A program made the translations under genes and the position numbers. A model generated the notes under the pieces. It did not search any database. It had not been told where the DNA came from and saw only the letters and a list, made by a program, of their open reading frames with translations. Of a stretch of 64,000 nucleotides of DNA, positions 8,351-16,264 are shown in pieces. Position 1 is the stretch's first letter; the number at the start of each line of letters is the position of its first letter. Source of the DNA: Streptomyces caelestis (GTDB lineage Bacteria > Actinomycetota > Actinomycetes > Streptomycetales > Streptomycetaceae). The stretch covers positions 1 to 64,000 of the forward strand of contig NZ_LGCN01000240.1 in NCBI RefSeq assembly GCF_001279005.1, in the 5' to 3' direction.

Positions 8351-8944
8351 TCAGCAGACGGTGCTGGGCTCGATCGGCCCGGGCACCGTCCAGTCCCGGG
8401 GAGGGCGCCAGTCACGCCATTTCTCCCACCACGGAGTGCCCTGGGCGAGCAGGTCCGTCACCTCGGCCGCGGCCTGGCGTACCTGGGCCGCCTCCGACAC
8501 GGAGAGACCGCCGCTGCGCTCCAGTTCGTGGAACTCCGCCACGTCCTTCCAGCGGTAGGGGGAGCCGTCGCCGGGGATCCACAGGTCAAGTTCCAGGTCG
8601 AGGGTGTCGAAGCCGTGCGCGGTGCGCCGCATGGGCTGCTGGAAATTCACGTACCACCCCTCGAAGGCGCTGCCCTTCCAGCGGGGCCACACCGCGTAGG
8701 CGGCGGCAGACCGCTGGATCTGGAGGACTCCGTCGGACTGCCAGAACGGGTCGATTTCGCTCCAGGGGTGGGGGCCCCATCTGAAGTCACCGGTGCCGAA
8801 GGTCAACGGTGTCCCCTCGGCCAGGTAGACGACCAGCAGATCGCCTTCGTCGGCGACGACACGGACCGGGTAGAGGAGCCATTCCCGGCCGTCCAGCATC
8901 TCGCGACGTGCGATGACCTGTCCTGGGGTGAATCTCGCCTGCAT
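8351..8944 (-). CDS. DUF402 family protein
   Basis: 197 aa. The N-terminal half FTPGQVIARRE, GREWLLYPVRVVADEGDLLVVYL and the later LDLELDLWIPGD-x-x-YRWKDVAEF match the DUF402 fold, some members of which hydrolyse nucleoside di- and triphosphates (Ntdp-like). The acidic cluster DLELD plus D and E in the following helix would bind the metal. It converges on the FAD protein gene with only 13 bp between stops and diverges from the PNPOx gene. It looks like a housekeeping-type gene marking the right border of cluster 1. Substrate unknown. Confidence 0.75.
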   Translation of the reverse strand: MQARFTPGQVIARREMLDGREWLLYPVRVVADEGDLLVVYLAEGTPLTFGTGDFRWGPHPWSEIDPFWQSDGVLQIQRSAAAYAVWPRWKGSAFEGWYVNFQQPMRRTAHGFDTLDLELDLWIPGDGSPYRWKDVAEFHELERSGGLSVSEAAQVRQAAAEVTDLLAQGTPWWEKWRDWRPPRDWTVPGPIEPSTVC

Positions 8945-9105
8945 ACGCCGACATTACCCTTCCCCGGCCTTCGGGCCTTCCCCGATGGGTCCACCACCGG
9001 CCGGCTCAACCGCCCGGCATCCGGGCCTGGTTGGTCTTCCTGACCGCGATGAAGTACTTTGCCGGGGTCCTATGGACCCCCAGCCCGGAGTGGAGAGCGA
9101 AACGA

Positions 9106-9777
9106 ATGCCCGCCGAGCAGCAGCCTTCTACGATGCGTGAGTTACTCCGGAGCCTTGATGTGTTTTCCGGCGATCTGCCCGAGTTTCATCCGGAGGCGGC
9201 ACCGGACACGCCGCAGGAACTGTTCACCGCCTGGCTGACGGAGGCCGTCGCGGCGAATGTACGGGAACCGCACGCCATGACGCTGTCCACCGTGGGGAAG
9301 GACGGCACGCCCACCGCCCGGGTGCTGCTGCTGAAGGACGTGGGTGCGGGGGGCTGGAGCTTCGCCTCTCACGCGGCCAGCCCCAAGGGCCGGGACCTGG
9401 CGGCCGCGCCCACGGCGGCACTTACGTTCTACTGGCCCCAGCAGGCCCGCCAAGTGCGGTTGTGCGGAACGGTTGCGCCCGAGAGCGAGGAGCGCAGCGC
9501 CCAGGACTTCCTCGCCCGGTCCCTGGGGTCCCGCGCGGAGGCGTTGGTGGGTATGCAGAGCCGTCCGCTGGACGATCCCAAGAGTGTTCTGGCGGCGACC
9601 GAGGAGTCACTCGCCCGCCTGAAGCGTGAGCCGGACCTCGTCGCCGAGGAGTGGACCCTGTACACCCTGAGCCCGAACAGCGTCGAATTCTGGCAGGGCG
9701 ACAAACAGCGCAAGCACATCCGGCTCGCCTACCTTCGCGCCGACGACGGATGGACCACGCAGTTGCTGTGGCCCTGA
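9106..9777 (+). CDS. Pyridoxamine 5'-phosphate oxidase family protein
   Basis: 223 aa. Flavin split-barrel enzyme related to PdxH: PHAMTLSTVGKDGTPTARVLLLKD near residue 50, then GWSFASHAASPKGRDL, LTFYWPQQARQVRLCG, and VEFWQGDKQRKH at the C-terminus, matching the PdxH WQG region. PdxH oxidises pyridoxamine or pyridoxine 5'-phosphate to PLP with FMN. The end ...YLRADDGWTTQLLWP differs from the usual R-L-x-P of PdxH, so it may be a paralogue. ATG at 9106 chosen for GGAGAG about 9 nt upstream; in-frame codons further upstream (from 9031) lack a ribosome site. PLP supply for the PhnW-like enzyme is possible but not shown. Confidence 0.8.
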   Translation: MPAEQQPSTMRELLRSLDVFSGDLPEFHPEAAPDTPQELFTAWLTEAVAANVREPHAMTLSTVGKDGTPTARVLLLKDVGAGGWSFASHAASPKGRDLAAAPTAALTFYWPQQARQVRLCGTVAPESEERSAQDFLARSLGSRAEALVGMQSRPLDDPKSVLAATEESLARLKREPDLVAEEWTLYTLSPNSVEFWQGDKQRKHIRLAYLRADDGWTTQLLWP

Positions 9778-10048
9778 CCGCGAAACGGGCGACGAAGGAC
9801 GAGCAGTCACTTTCTCGGCAGCGTTCAGCTTGATCCTCAACCTGTGCGGCGGGGTCACGAGGCGGTCGGCTTCTTCGTTCGTGGGGTCGTGCGGGGCGTG
9901 TGGACGTCGTGGCGCGGAGTGGGCCGGGTGTCCTGTCGGCCTGGTGATCGTCCGGGGCCGGGTCGGGGGGTGTCCCCATGTGAAGCTTCCCCTTGATCGT
10001 GGCCCCCTGGAGGCTGGGATCTTGAGGTTCCGGAGGAAGCAGCAGCAG

Positions 10049-10352
10049 GTAGGAAGCACGTACCCGAAGCGGTACACCGAGGAGTTCAAGCGGGACGCGA
10101 TCGCGCTCGTGGATTCCTCGGGCGAGACGGTCACCGTGGTCGCCCGGGAGCTCGGTGTCAGCTCGGAGTCCCTGCGCGGCTGGTACCGCCGGGCCAAGGC
10201 GGACCGACCGGGGCGAGGGCGAGTCCGGTGGACTGAGCGGCGTCGAGCGCGAGGAGCTCGAGCGGCTGCGCAAGGAGGTCCGCGAACAGCAGCAGACGAT
10301 CGAGATCCTGAAAAAGCGACGGCCTTCCTCGCGAAGGAGAACGACCGGTGAA
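10049..10352 (+). pseudogene. IS3-family transposase OrfA remnant, frameshifted
   Basis: The frame starting near 10049 encodes YPKRYTEEFKRDAIALV and GVSSESLRGWYRRAKAD, the helix-turn-helix of IS3-family OrfA. At about 10208 the match jumps one frame (GVEREELERLRKEVREQQQ, the leucine-zipper part) and near 10312 returns (ATAFLAKENDR, then stop at 10349-10351). No ATG is present at the expected start, where GTA stands before GGAAGC. Two frameshifts and a lost start mean it is dead. The 70 bp before it look like the IS left flank, but I could not define terminal repeats. Confidence 0.8.
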
Positions 10353-10593
10353 CGAGCTGTACCGGTTGATCCATGCGGAGAAGGCGACGTACCCGATCGT
10401 CCTGTTGTGCCGGGTGCTGAAGGTTGCCCGCTCCTCCTCCTGCGCCTGGTGCGAGGGCGAGGCCGCCCGCCGTGCTCGGCAGGCCGCCGACGACGCGCTC
10501 GCGCACGAGATCGTTGTGCTGCACGTTGCCTCCCGCAGGACTTGCGGTGCCTCGCGTATCCACGCCGAACGGCGCCGCCCGGGCCGGCGGGTG
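10348..10593 (+). pseudogene. IS3-family transposase OrfB N-terminal remnant
   Basis: About 82 residues starting VNELYRLIHAEKATYPIVLL and ending near RIHAERRRPGRRV match the start of IS3-family OrfB, which overlaps OrfA by GTGA as usual. The DDE catalytic core is missing: similarity stops just before the terminator hairpin of the next gene. The element was truncated, apparently when the adjoining metallophore locus or its border was rearranged. Confidence 0.8.
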
Positions 10594-10631
10594 ACAGGCC
10601 TGGCACACGGGTGGTCCGGTGAGCCGTTCGG

Positions 10632-10679
10632 CCGCCGGTGCGCCCCAGCCGTCTCCGGGGGTTCGGGGCGCACCGGCGG
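10632..10679 (-). terminator. Hairpin terminator of the 10684 gene
   Basis: A perfect 15-bp inverted repeat (CCGCCGGTGCGCCCC at 10632-10646 and its complement at 10665-10679) with an 18-nt loop begins 4 bp beyond the stop codon of the saccharopine-dehydrogenase-like gene. It fits a GC-rich Streptomyces terminator without a T run. Confidence 0.7.
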
Positions 10680-10683
10680 GTGC

Positions 10684-11772
10684 TCACAGCACCTCGAGCT
10701 CCGCCGCGCCATCGGCCGCCAGCTCCTCGGTGACCCGCGCGGGGTCGAGCACGTCCGCGGCGAAGTGCACACCGGGAGTGATCGCTCCGTCGAGCATCCG
10801 GAGAGCGGCTGCGGCGGCGAGGAACCCGCTCAGCTCGTAGGAGTCCGGGGCGCGCAGGACGAGTCTCGCGGTGGGCGGGCCGTCCGTCGCTCCGTCCCAG
10901 AGCTGGAACTCCTGTCCGTACCAGGCTCCGTGGCGCCGCACGTCCTCGTCGGCCGCCGTGACCAGGTCAGCGGTCTCCGTGCTGTCCAGCGCCCATGCCA
11001 TGGCCAGTTCCTCGGCCAGGCGCCCGCCACCGAAGACGGTGTACCAGCGCACCTGGCCGATGTCCGTGGCCCGGGCCAGCCGGACTGCCTCGGTGGACAG
11101 GAAGGGGAAGGCGTCGACGGGTGCGGGGAAGGCGTCGAGTCGCACCCCTCGGCGGGGGGCCAGGGCACGCTCCCGCATCCGGCCCTCGTGCCAGGCGGCC
11201 GCCGGCGTACCGTGCTCCGGTCCGCGGCCGAGCAGCACGTCGCCGGCGGCGGCCGGGGTGAGCGGCGCGACACCGCCGACGTAGGCGTCCAGTGCGACGG
11301 GACCGGTGGCGCGGGCGGCCAGCGCCCGGGGCAGTAGCGAGGACAGGCCCGGCAGCGCGCCGGCGGACAGCACGGCCGCACGTCCGGCCGTCACCCATCG
11401 CCCGGCGCCCCCGTCGGCGGACAGCAGGTGGTGGACCGGGTCGTCACCGGCCGCGTCGACGTAGTCCGCGCCGCCTCGCAGCGCGGCCCGGGCGACCGCG
11501 TCGAGGACACGGTACGAGGGCCCCGCGCAGTTGACGACGAGCCGGCACCCTTCCGTGAAGCGATCCAGCGAGTCGGGATCGGTCAGGTCCACCGTCAGGG
11601 CGCCCACGTCCGGTCCTCCCTTTGGGAGGCCGGCGACCAGGGCTTCCGCCCGGCCCCGGTCGCGGCCGGCCACCAGCAGGGGGTGGACACCCGCCCGGTG
11701 GAGCCGCCGTACGACCGCGCTGCCGACTGCTCCGTAACCGCCTATGACGCCAATGGCCGCCGGGTGTCGCAC
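10684..11772 (-). CDS. Saccharopine dehydrogenase-like NAD(P)-dependent reductase
   Basis: 362 aa. N-terminal Rossmann motif IGVIGGYGAVGSAVVRRL (residues 6-23) and LVVNCAGPSYRVLDAVARAAL near residue 80, typical of the saccharopine dehydrogenase NAD(P)-binding family. The GTG at 11772 has AGGAGG 7 nt upstream; the open frame extends further but lacks a ribosome site. It is divergent from the flavoprotein gene with a Zur/Fur-like box between them. In yersiniabactin and pyochelin-type pathways a dedicated reductase converts a thiazoline to a thiazolidine on the carrier (Irp3/PchG). No other reductase is present here, so this protein is the best candidate for that step, by inference. Confidence 0.78.
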   Translation of the reverse strand: MRHPAAIGVIGGYGAVGSAVVRRLHRAGVHPLLVAGRDRGRAEALVAGLPKGGPDVGALTVDLTDPDSLDRFTEGCRLVVNCAGPSYRVLDAVARAALRGGADYVDAAGDDPVHHLLSADGGAGRWVTAGRAAVLSAGALPGLSSLLPRALAARATGPVALDAYVGGVAPLTPAAAGDVLLGRGPEHGTPAAAWHEGRMRERALAPRRGVRLDAFPAPVDAFPFLSTEAVRLARATDIGQVRWYTVFGGGRLAEELAMAWALDSTETADLVTAADEDVRRHGAWYGQEFQLWDGATDGPPTARLVLRAPDSYELSGFLAAAAALRMLDGAITPGVHFAADVLDPARVTEELAADGAAELEVL

Positions 11773-11806
11773 CGGTGTTCCTCCTGTTTTTCGCTGACTT
11801 GGTTGA

Positions 11807-11826
11807 TGAAAATGATAATTATTATC
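11807..11826. promoter_or_regulatory. Zur/Fur-like operator between divergent genes
   Basis: The 97-bp intergenic region holds TGAAAATGATAATTA (11807-11821), 12 of 15 matches to the actinobacterial Zur consensus TGAAAATGATTTTCA as I remember it. It overlaps a perfect palindrome GATAAT-T-ATTATC (11814-11826). It lies 35 bp upstream of the reductase GTG and about 30 bp upstream of the flavoprotein start, so it could control both. The consensus cannot separate Zur from Fur binding. Confidence 0.65.
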
Positions 11827-11856
11827 GTAGTCATTATTCGACGGACCAAGAAAGAC

Positions 11857-12789
11857 GTGACGACGATGTACGACGTGATCGTGGTGGGCGGAGGGCCCGC
11901 CGGCCTCAACGCGGCGCTGGTCTCCGGGCGTCAGCGCAGGCGAGTCCTCCTGCTGGACTCGGGCCGCCCGCGCAACGCACCCGCGGCGCAGATGCACATG
12001 TTCCTCAGCCGGGACGGCTTTCCGCCCGCCGAACTGCGCCGCGTGGGCCGGGAGCAGCTCACCGCCTATCCGAACGTGGCCGTACGCGAGGCGACCGTCA
12101 CCGCCGCCGCGCCCGAGCCGCGGGGGTTCGCCCTGACGCTGGCCGACGGCACCGTGGAGCGAACCCGGAAGCTGGTCCTCGCCACGGGGCAGGTCGACGT
12201 GCTCGACGAGCAGGTGGAGGGCCTGTCCGCGCTGTTCGGCCGAGGGGTGTACCACTGCCCGTTCTGCCACGGCTGGGAGACCAGCGGGATGAGCCTGGCC
12301 GTCCTGGGGCACGAACTGCCGCAGGTCATGCAGGCCCTCTACGTGGCCGACCGGTTCAGTGAGGACGTGATCGTGTGCACCGACGGTCACCCGGTGCCCG
12401 AGCAGGCCGCGGGCCGTCTCGCCGAGGCCGGGATCGCCGTGGAGGAAACGGCCGTGACCCGCCTCGAAGGCGAGGAGGGCGCCGTCCGCCTGGTCCTCGC
12501 CGACGGGCGGGTGCTCGAGCGGCAGGGCGTCTACCACCGGGCGCCCACCCGTCAGCACTCCCCGCTGGCAGAGCGGTTGGGGTGCCTGATCCTCCCGGAC
12601 GGCTGCGTGCGGGTGGACGAGTTCCAGCGCACCTCCGTGCCCGGTGTGTACGCGGCCGGTGACACCGCCCGGCTGGAGGCCCTGCCCGACGCCCTCACCT
12701 TCGTGATCACCGGTGCCGCCGACGGCGCCCGTGCCGCGGTCTGGCTCGACCAGGAGCTCTTCCGCGAGGACGCCGGCCTGGGCGGCTGA
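11857..12789 (+). CDS. Thioredoxin reductase-like FAD/NAD(P) oxidoreductase
   Basis: About 310 aa from GTG 11857 (an ATG at 11866 is the alternative; neither has a strong ribosome site). FAD motif VIVVGGGPAGLNAAL at the N-terminus, redox pair CPFC at residues 134-137 followed by HGWE, and VPGVYAAGDTARLEALP near the C-terminus. This is the compact two-domain thioredoxin reductase family, which includes the dithiol oxidases of holomycin and gliotoxin pathways (HlmI, GliT) as well as uncharacterised actinobacterial enzymes. Under the same putative metal operator as the metallophore genes, it may oxidise or reduce a thiol or thiazoline intermediate, or keep cysteine-derived thiols in check. Converges on the NRPS operon end. 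Confidence 0.82.
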   Translation: MTTMYDVIVVGGGPAGLNAALVSGRQRRRVLLLDSGRPRNAPAAQMHMFLSRDGFPPAELRRVGREQLTAYPNVAVREATVTAAAPEPRGFALTLADGTVERTRKLVLATGQVDVLDEQVEGLSALFGRGVYHCPFCHGWETSGMSLAVLGHELPQVMQALYVADRFSEDVIVCTDGHPVPEQAAGRLAEAGIAVEETAVTRLEGEEGAVRLVLADGRVLERQGVYHRAPTRQHSPLAERLGCLILPDGCVRVDEFQRTSVPGVYAAGDTARLEALPDALTFVITGAADGARAAVWLDQELFREDAGLGG

Positions 12790-12794
12790 GACCG

Positions 12795-12830
12795 AGGTGC
12801 GGCGGGAGCGGTCCCGCTCCCGCCGCACCT
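12795..12830. terminator. Bidirectional hairpin terminator
   Basis: A perfect 17-bp inverted repeat (12795-12811 with 12814-12830, 2-nt centre TC) lies between the convergent flavoprotein gene (stop 12789) and the T-Cy-T gene (stop at 12834), and would end both transcripts. Confidence 0.85.
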
Positions 12831-12833
12831 TCC

Positions 12834-14846
12834 TCACCGGTCGTCCGGTTCGCGCAGAGCGGCGGCGAGTCCGGCCACCGTGGGCTGCCGGAGGAAGCGG
12901 CGGGGCGTCACCCGCCCCAGCCCCTCCCGCGCGAGCGACGCGAGCATCCGCACCGCGAGCAGCGAGTCACCGCCGAGCGCGAAGAAGTCGGCGGTGCGTT
13001 CCTGCACCGGGCAGTCCAGCAGCTTCCGCCAGTGCGCCGCGACGGCTCGTTCCACATCGTCCCGGGGCGGTCCCGGCTCCGCTCCGCGCTCCGCCGCCGG
13101 TACGGACAGGCGCCGGCCGGATGTCTGCCGGGCCGGCCCGTCCTGCTCACCGTCGACCGCGTCGGGCAGTCCGACCACGGCGGCCCAGCCCTCCGGTTCG
13201 ACCAGCGATTCCACGGTCGCCATGAGATCGGCGAACATCCGGTCGACGTCCGCTCCCGCGAACAGCTCCTCCACCAGCGAGAAGACGACCACCAGCTCGC
13301 CGCGCAGCTCGAACAGCCGTACCTCCAGGGCCACCTGGGGCGTCCGCAGCTGCTGGTGGTGGCTCAGCAGGTCGATCGCGCCCAGCGGCCCGGCCTCCTG
13401 GGGCACCTCGCTGCCCAGCGCCGCGTCCACGCCCAGGGTGGACTGGAAGACGACGGGTGCCACCGGGCGGTGGGTGCCCCGGCGGCGGCCCAGTTCGCGG
13501 GAGACCTCCACGCCGGTGATCAGGTTGTGAGCGAGTGCGTCGCCGATGTCCTGCTGCGCGCGGCCGGCCAGGTCGGCGAAGACGGGGGCCGCCGGCAGCT
13601 CGACCGGCAGGAGCATGGTGGAGGAGAAGGCCCCCACCAGGCGGGACACGTCGGGGTGGAGCGGAAGGCGGTTCAGCTGGAGGGTGTTGAGCAGGAAGCG
13701 GCGGTGGCCGCAGGCCCGGGCGACGGCGGCGGCGAAGGCGGCGAACATCGCCGCGGACGGGGTCACCCCGTGCTCGGTGCACAGCCGGCGCAGAGCCGAC
13801 CAGCGCTCCGGGGCGAGCACCGCCTGCCGGGTGCCCATCAGGGTGGGGCGCACCTCGGCGGGGTCGGCCACCAGCGGCAGGGCCGGCGGCAGCGGGAAGT
13901 CGTCGAGGCGGTCCCACCACCAGTCGCGGTCCTGCTGCCACGCCTCGGTGCCGGGCAGGTCCCGCAAGGTCGTCACGTAGTCGCCGTAGTCGATGTCCAG
14001 GGGCGCGAGGACGGCGTTGTAGTCGGAGACCAGGGCGAACAGGTCGCGGTAGAAGACGCCGGAGGACCATCCGTCGATGATCAGCAGGCTGGTCGAGGAG
14101 TGCAGCCGGGCGCGGTCGCCGGGCATCAGCGTCAGGCGCATGTCCAGACCGCAGCCCCGGGACGGGTCGGGGCCCTCGGTGCTCATCTCGTGGCGTATCT
14201 CCGCGAGCCGGGCCGCGGCCGTCTCCTCGTCGGCGTCGCGCAGGTCGGTGACCTGGAGCTGCGGTACCGCCTCCGGGTCGTCCAGGGGCAGGATGCGCTG
14301 CCGGCCGTCGGGCAGGATGCGCGCCCGCAGGACGGCCTGGTGCTCGGCCAGGCGCTCCAGGGCGTCCTGCAGCGCCTCGGGGGCTTCGTCGGCGTCGATG
14401 TCCTCCAGCCCGATGTCCACGTAGTGGTGTGCGGAGCGGTAGGACAGCTCCCAGGCGTCCTGCTGGCCCACGAAGTAGCCCTGCTGGAGCGGCAGGAGCG
14501 GGAAGGGTGCGTCCGGGTCCTCGCGCCGGCGCAGGTCCAGGGGCAGCGGGCGCAGGGCACCCGTTCCCGATCCGGCACTGCGTTCGTGGACGAGGGCGGC
14601 GAGCTGCGCGGCGTTCTGTTCGACGCGGACGTCCGCCAGTGCCAGCGGGGTGCCCAGCCTTTTGCGGAGCATGGCGGCCATGCGGACGGCCAGGACGGAG
14701 TCGCCGCCCAGGCTCAGGAAGCTGGCGTCCGCCGGTACGGCGGCCAGGTCGGTCTCCAGGGCGTCGGCCCACACGGCGCGGACGGCGTCGACCAGGTCGG
14801 CCGAGGTCTGCTCGGCGGTGTGTTCGGGTGCGGATGCGGAGGTCAA
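12834..14846 (-). CDS. NRPS T-Cy-T protein with atypical cyclization domain
   Basis: 670 aa. First carrier: SLGGDSVLAVRM with Ser50. Middle domain about 110-560: condensation/heterocyclization (Cy) fold starting FPLLPLQQGYFVG. Second carrier: ALGGDSLLAVRM with Ser628. In ordinary Cy domains the active motif is DxxxxDxxS; here it reads SLLIIDGWSS, so the first Asp is Ser253 while Asp258 is kept, and the later TPQVWLD-type motif is TPQVALE. No A domain, so its carriers need loading in trans by the Cys A domain of the 29411 gene. TTG start overlaps the upstream stop (TTGA). In a yersiniabactin-like scheme it corresponds to Cy2 with PCP2 plus the carrier missing before the thioesterase. Confidence 0.88.
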   Translation of the reverse strand: MTSASAPEHTAEQTSADLVDAVRAVWADALETDLAAVPADASFLSLGGDSVLAVRMAAMLRKRLGTPLALADVRVEQNAAQLAALVHERSAGSGTGALRPLPLDLRRREDPDAPFPLLPLQQGYFVGQQDAWELSYRSAHHYVDIGLEDIDADEAPEALQDALERLAEHQAVLRARILPDGRQRILPLDDPEAVPQLQVTDLRDADEETAAARLAEIRHEMSTEGPDPSRGCGLDMRLTLMPGDRARLHSSTSLLIIDGWSSGVFYRDLFALVSDYNAVLAPLDIDYGDYVTTLRDLPGTEAWQQDRDWWWDRLDDFPLPPALPLVADPAEVRPTLMGTRQAVLAPERWSALRRLCTEHGVTPSAAMFAAFAAAVARACGHRRFLLNTLQLNRLPLHPDVSRLVGAFSSTMLLPVELPAAPVFADLAGRAQQDIGDALAHNLITGVEVSRELGRRRGTHRPVAPVVFQSTLGVDAALGSEVPQEAGPLGAIDLLSHHQQLRTPQVALEVRLFELRGELVVVFSLVEELFAGADVDRMFADLMATVESLVEPEGWAAVVGLPDAVDGEQDGPARQTSGRRLSVPAAERGAEPGPPRDDVERAVAAHWRKLLDCPVQERTADFFALGGDSLLAVRMLASLAREGLGRVTPRRFLRQPTVAGLAAALREPDDR

Positions 14847-16264
14847 CAGAGGGCTCCAGTCGGGTCGGTGGGGCGGATGATGCCGTCCACGGCGTGGATC
14901 CGTGGGAGGGGCGGAGCAGGGGGCAGGCGGTCGGCGAGCGCCGCACGGACGCGGCCGGGGTCCGGGCGGGCGCCGTGCGACCTGACACGGCCGGCGATGA
15001 CGCGCTGGCCCGCCGCGGCGAGGGGATGCCCCTCGTGCGGCAGGACGGGCAGCGGGTCGAAACCCGCCGCGTCCAGTTGCCGCGCCCATTCCCCGGCGGT
15101 GAGGAAGACCCGGTCCTGGCCGGCCCGCAGATCCGTGAACCACTCCTGTTCGCCGGGCTCGGGCGACATCAGCAGGTACATGGAGGTGAGCGCCTGGTAG
15201 TGCTCCCGGCACGACTCGACCAGGACCAGCAGTCCGCCGGGGGCCATCAGTTCCCGCAGGGCCGCGAGGCAGCGTCCGGCGTGCCGTGCGTTGTGCAGGA
15301 CGTTCGCCGCCAGGACGACGTCCTGGGAGCCCGGTTCCAGGCCCTGTTCGAGCGGGTCGGCCTGGATGTCGAACAGGGCGTGCCGCAGGCCCGGGCGGTC
15401 GCCGAAGACGTCCCTGGCCGCTCGCAGGAAGAACGGGGAGACGTCCGTGAACAGGTAGTCGACGGGCGTGTCGCCGAGCGCCTCCAGGACGGCGCCGGTG
15501 GTGCCGCCCACGCCGGCGCCCGCTTCGAGGACGCGCAGGGGGGCCGGCCCCGTCCGGCGGCGGGACTCGCCGGCGATCAGGGCCGCGGCGGCGTGGTTGG
15601 CCCAGCGGCTGGGGACGCTGTCGCGGTAGTTGCCCTGCGCGGTGCCCGTCTCCCCGTCGGGGAAGAGGACCTCCTGCAGGGACGTGCGGTCCTGGAGCAG
15701 CAGCGGGAGCCGTTCGGCCGCGGCCCGGAAGAAGCGGGTCATGGACGCCGGGTAGCCCAGGCCCGCGCAGGCGCCGTCCAGCTCGCGCAGTGCCCGGGCG
15801 TGGCCGCGGCGGTCCGGCACCGCGAGGGAGTGGTGGCGACCCGTCGCCGCGTCCAGGTGGAGCCGGTTCTCCGCGGTCAGGGTGCGCAGCCAGCGCCGTA
15901 CGATCCACGCGTGCCGGGGTGCGACCGCCAGGGTTTCGAGGATCTCGTCGGTGCGGGGCCGTCCGCCGTCGCGGAACAGACGGGTCCGGTCCAGTACCCG
16001 GGCCACCGTCGACAGCGCCGTCTCGTCGAGCTGCCGCATCAGTGCCGGGAGAACGGTCAGGTCGGTCCCGAGGACGGCGGCGTCACCGGCCTTCGCGGCC
16101 CGGCCGGCGGCGCGGGCGTCGTCCCGGCCGGGACCGGACGACGGGCGCGCCGCCGCAGGCGGACCCGTCACCAGCAGGGCGGCCTGCCCACCGCCTCGCG
16201 CCAGCTGCCACTCCGTCACGCCGGGCAGCCCGGTGAGGATCTCGTCGGTGAGTGCGCCGTTCAC
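14843..16264 (-). CDS. Free C-methyltransferase of PKS type
   Basis: 473 aa. SAM motif I VLEAGAGVGGTT near residue 240, then DYLFTDVSPFFLRAA, DVVLAANVLHNAR and LMAPGGLLVLVE, the motif set of the C-methyltransferase domains inside polyketide synthases. The first 200 residues resemble the alpha-helical region that precedes these domains. The 22632 gene has KS-AT-KR with no methyltransferase, whereas yersiniabactin HMWP1 has one embedded there, so this looks like that domain moved to its own gene and acting in trans, probably on the malonyl-derived carbon. GTG start overlaps the upstream stop (GTGA). Methylation site is inferred. Confidence 0.82.
   Translation of the reverse strand: MNGALTDEILTGLPGVTEWQLARGGGQAALLVTGPPAAARPSSGPGRDDARAAGRAAKAGDAAVLGTDLTVLPALMRQLDETALSTVARVLDRTRLFRDGGRPRTDEILETLAVAPRHAWIVRRWLRTLTAENRLHLDAATGRHHSLAVPDRRGHARALRELDGACAGLGYPASMTRFFRAAAERLPLLLQDRTSLQEVLFPDGETGTAQGNYRDSVPSRWANHAAAALIAGESRRRTGPAPLRVLEAGAGVGGTTGAVLEALGDTPVDYLFTDVSPFFLRAARDVFGDRPGLRHALFDIQADPLEQGLEPGSQDVVLAANVLHNARHAGRCLAALRELMAPGGLLVLVESCREHYQALTSMYLLMSPEPGEQEWFTDLRAGQDRVFLTAGEWARQLDAAGFDPLPVLPHEGHPLAAAGQRVIAGRVRSHGARPDPGRVRAALADRLPPAPPLPRIHAVDGIIRPTDPTGALC

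Noticed and set aside
14847..15908. The minus frame of the T-Cy-T gene stays open to 15908, suggesting a much longer NRPS.
   Set aside because: The added part is Arg/Pro/Gly-rich shadow sequence over the methyltransferase gene; real Cy/T homology starts right after the TTG at 14846, which overlaps the upstream stop.
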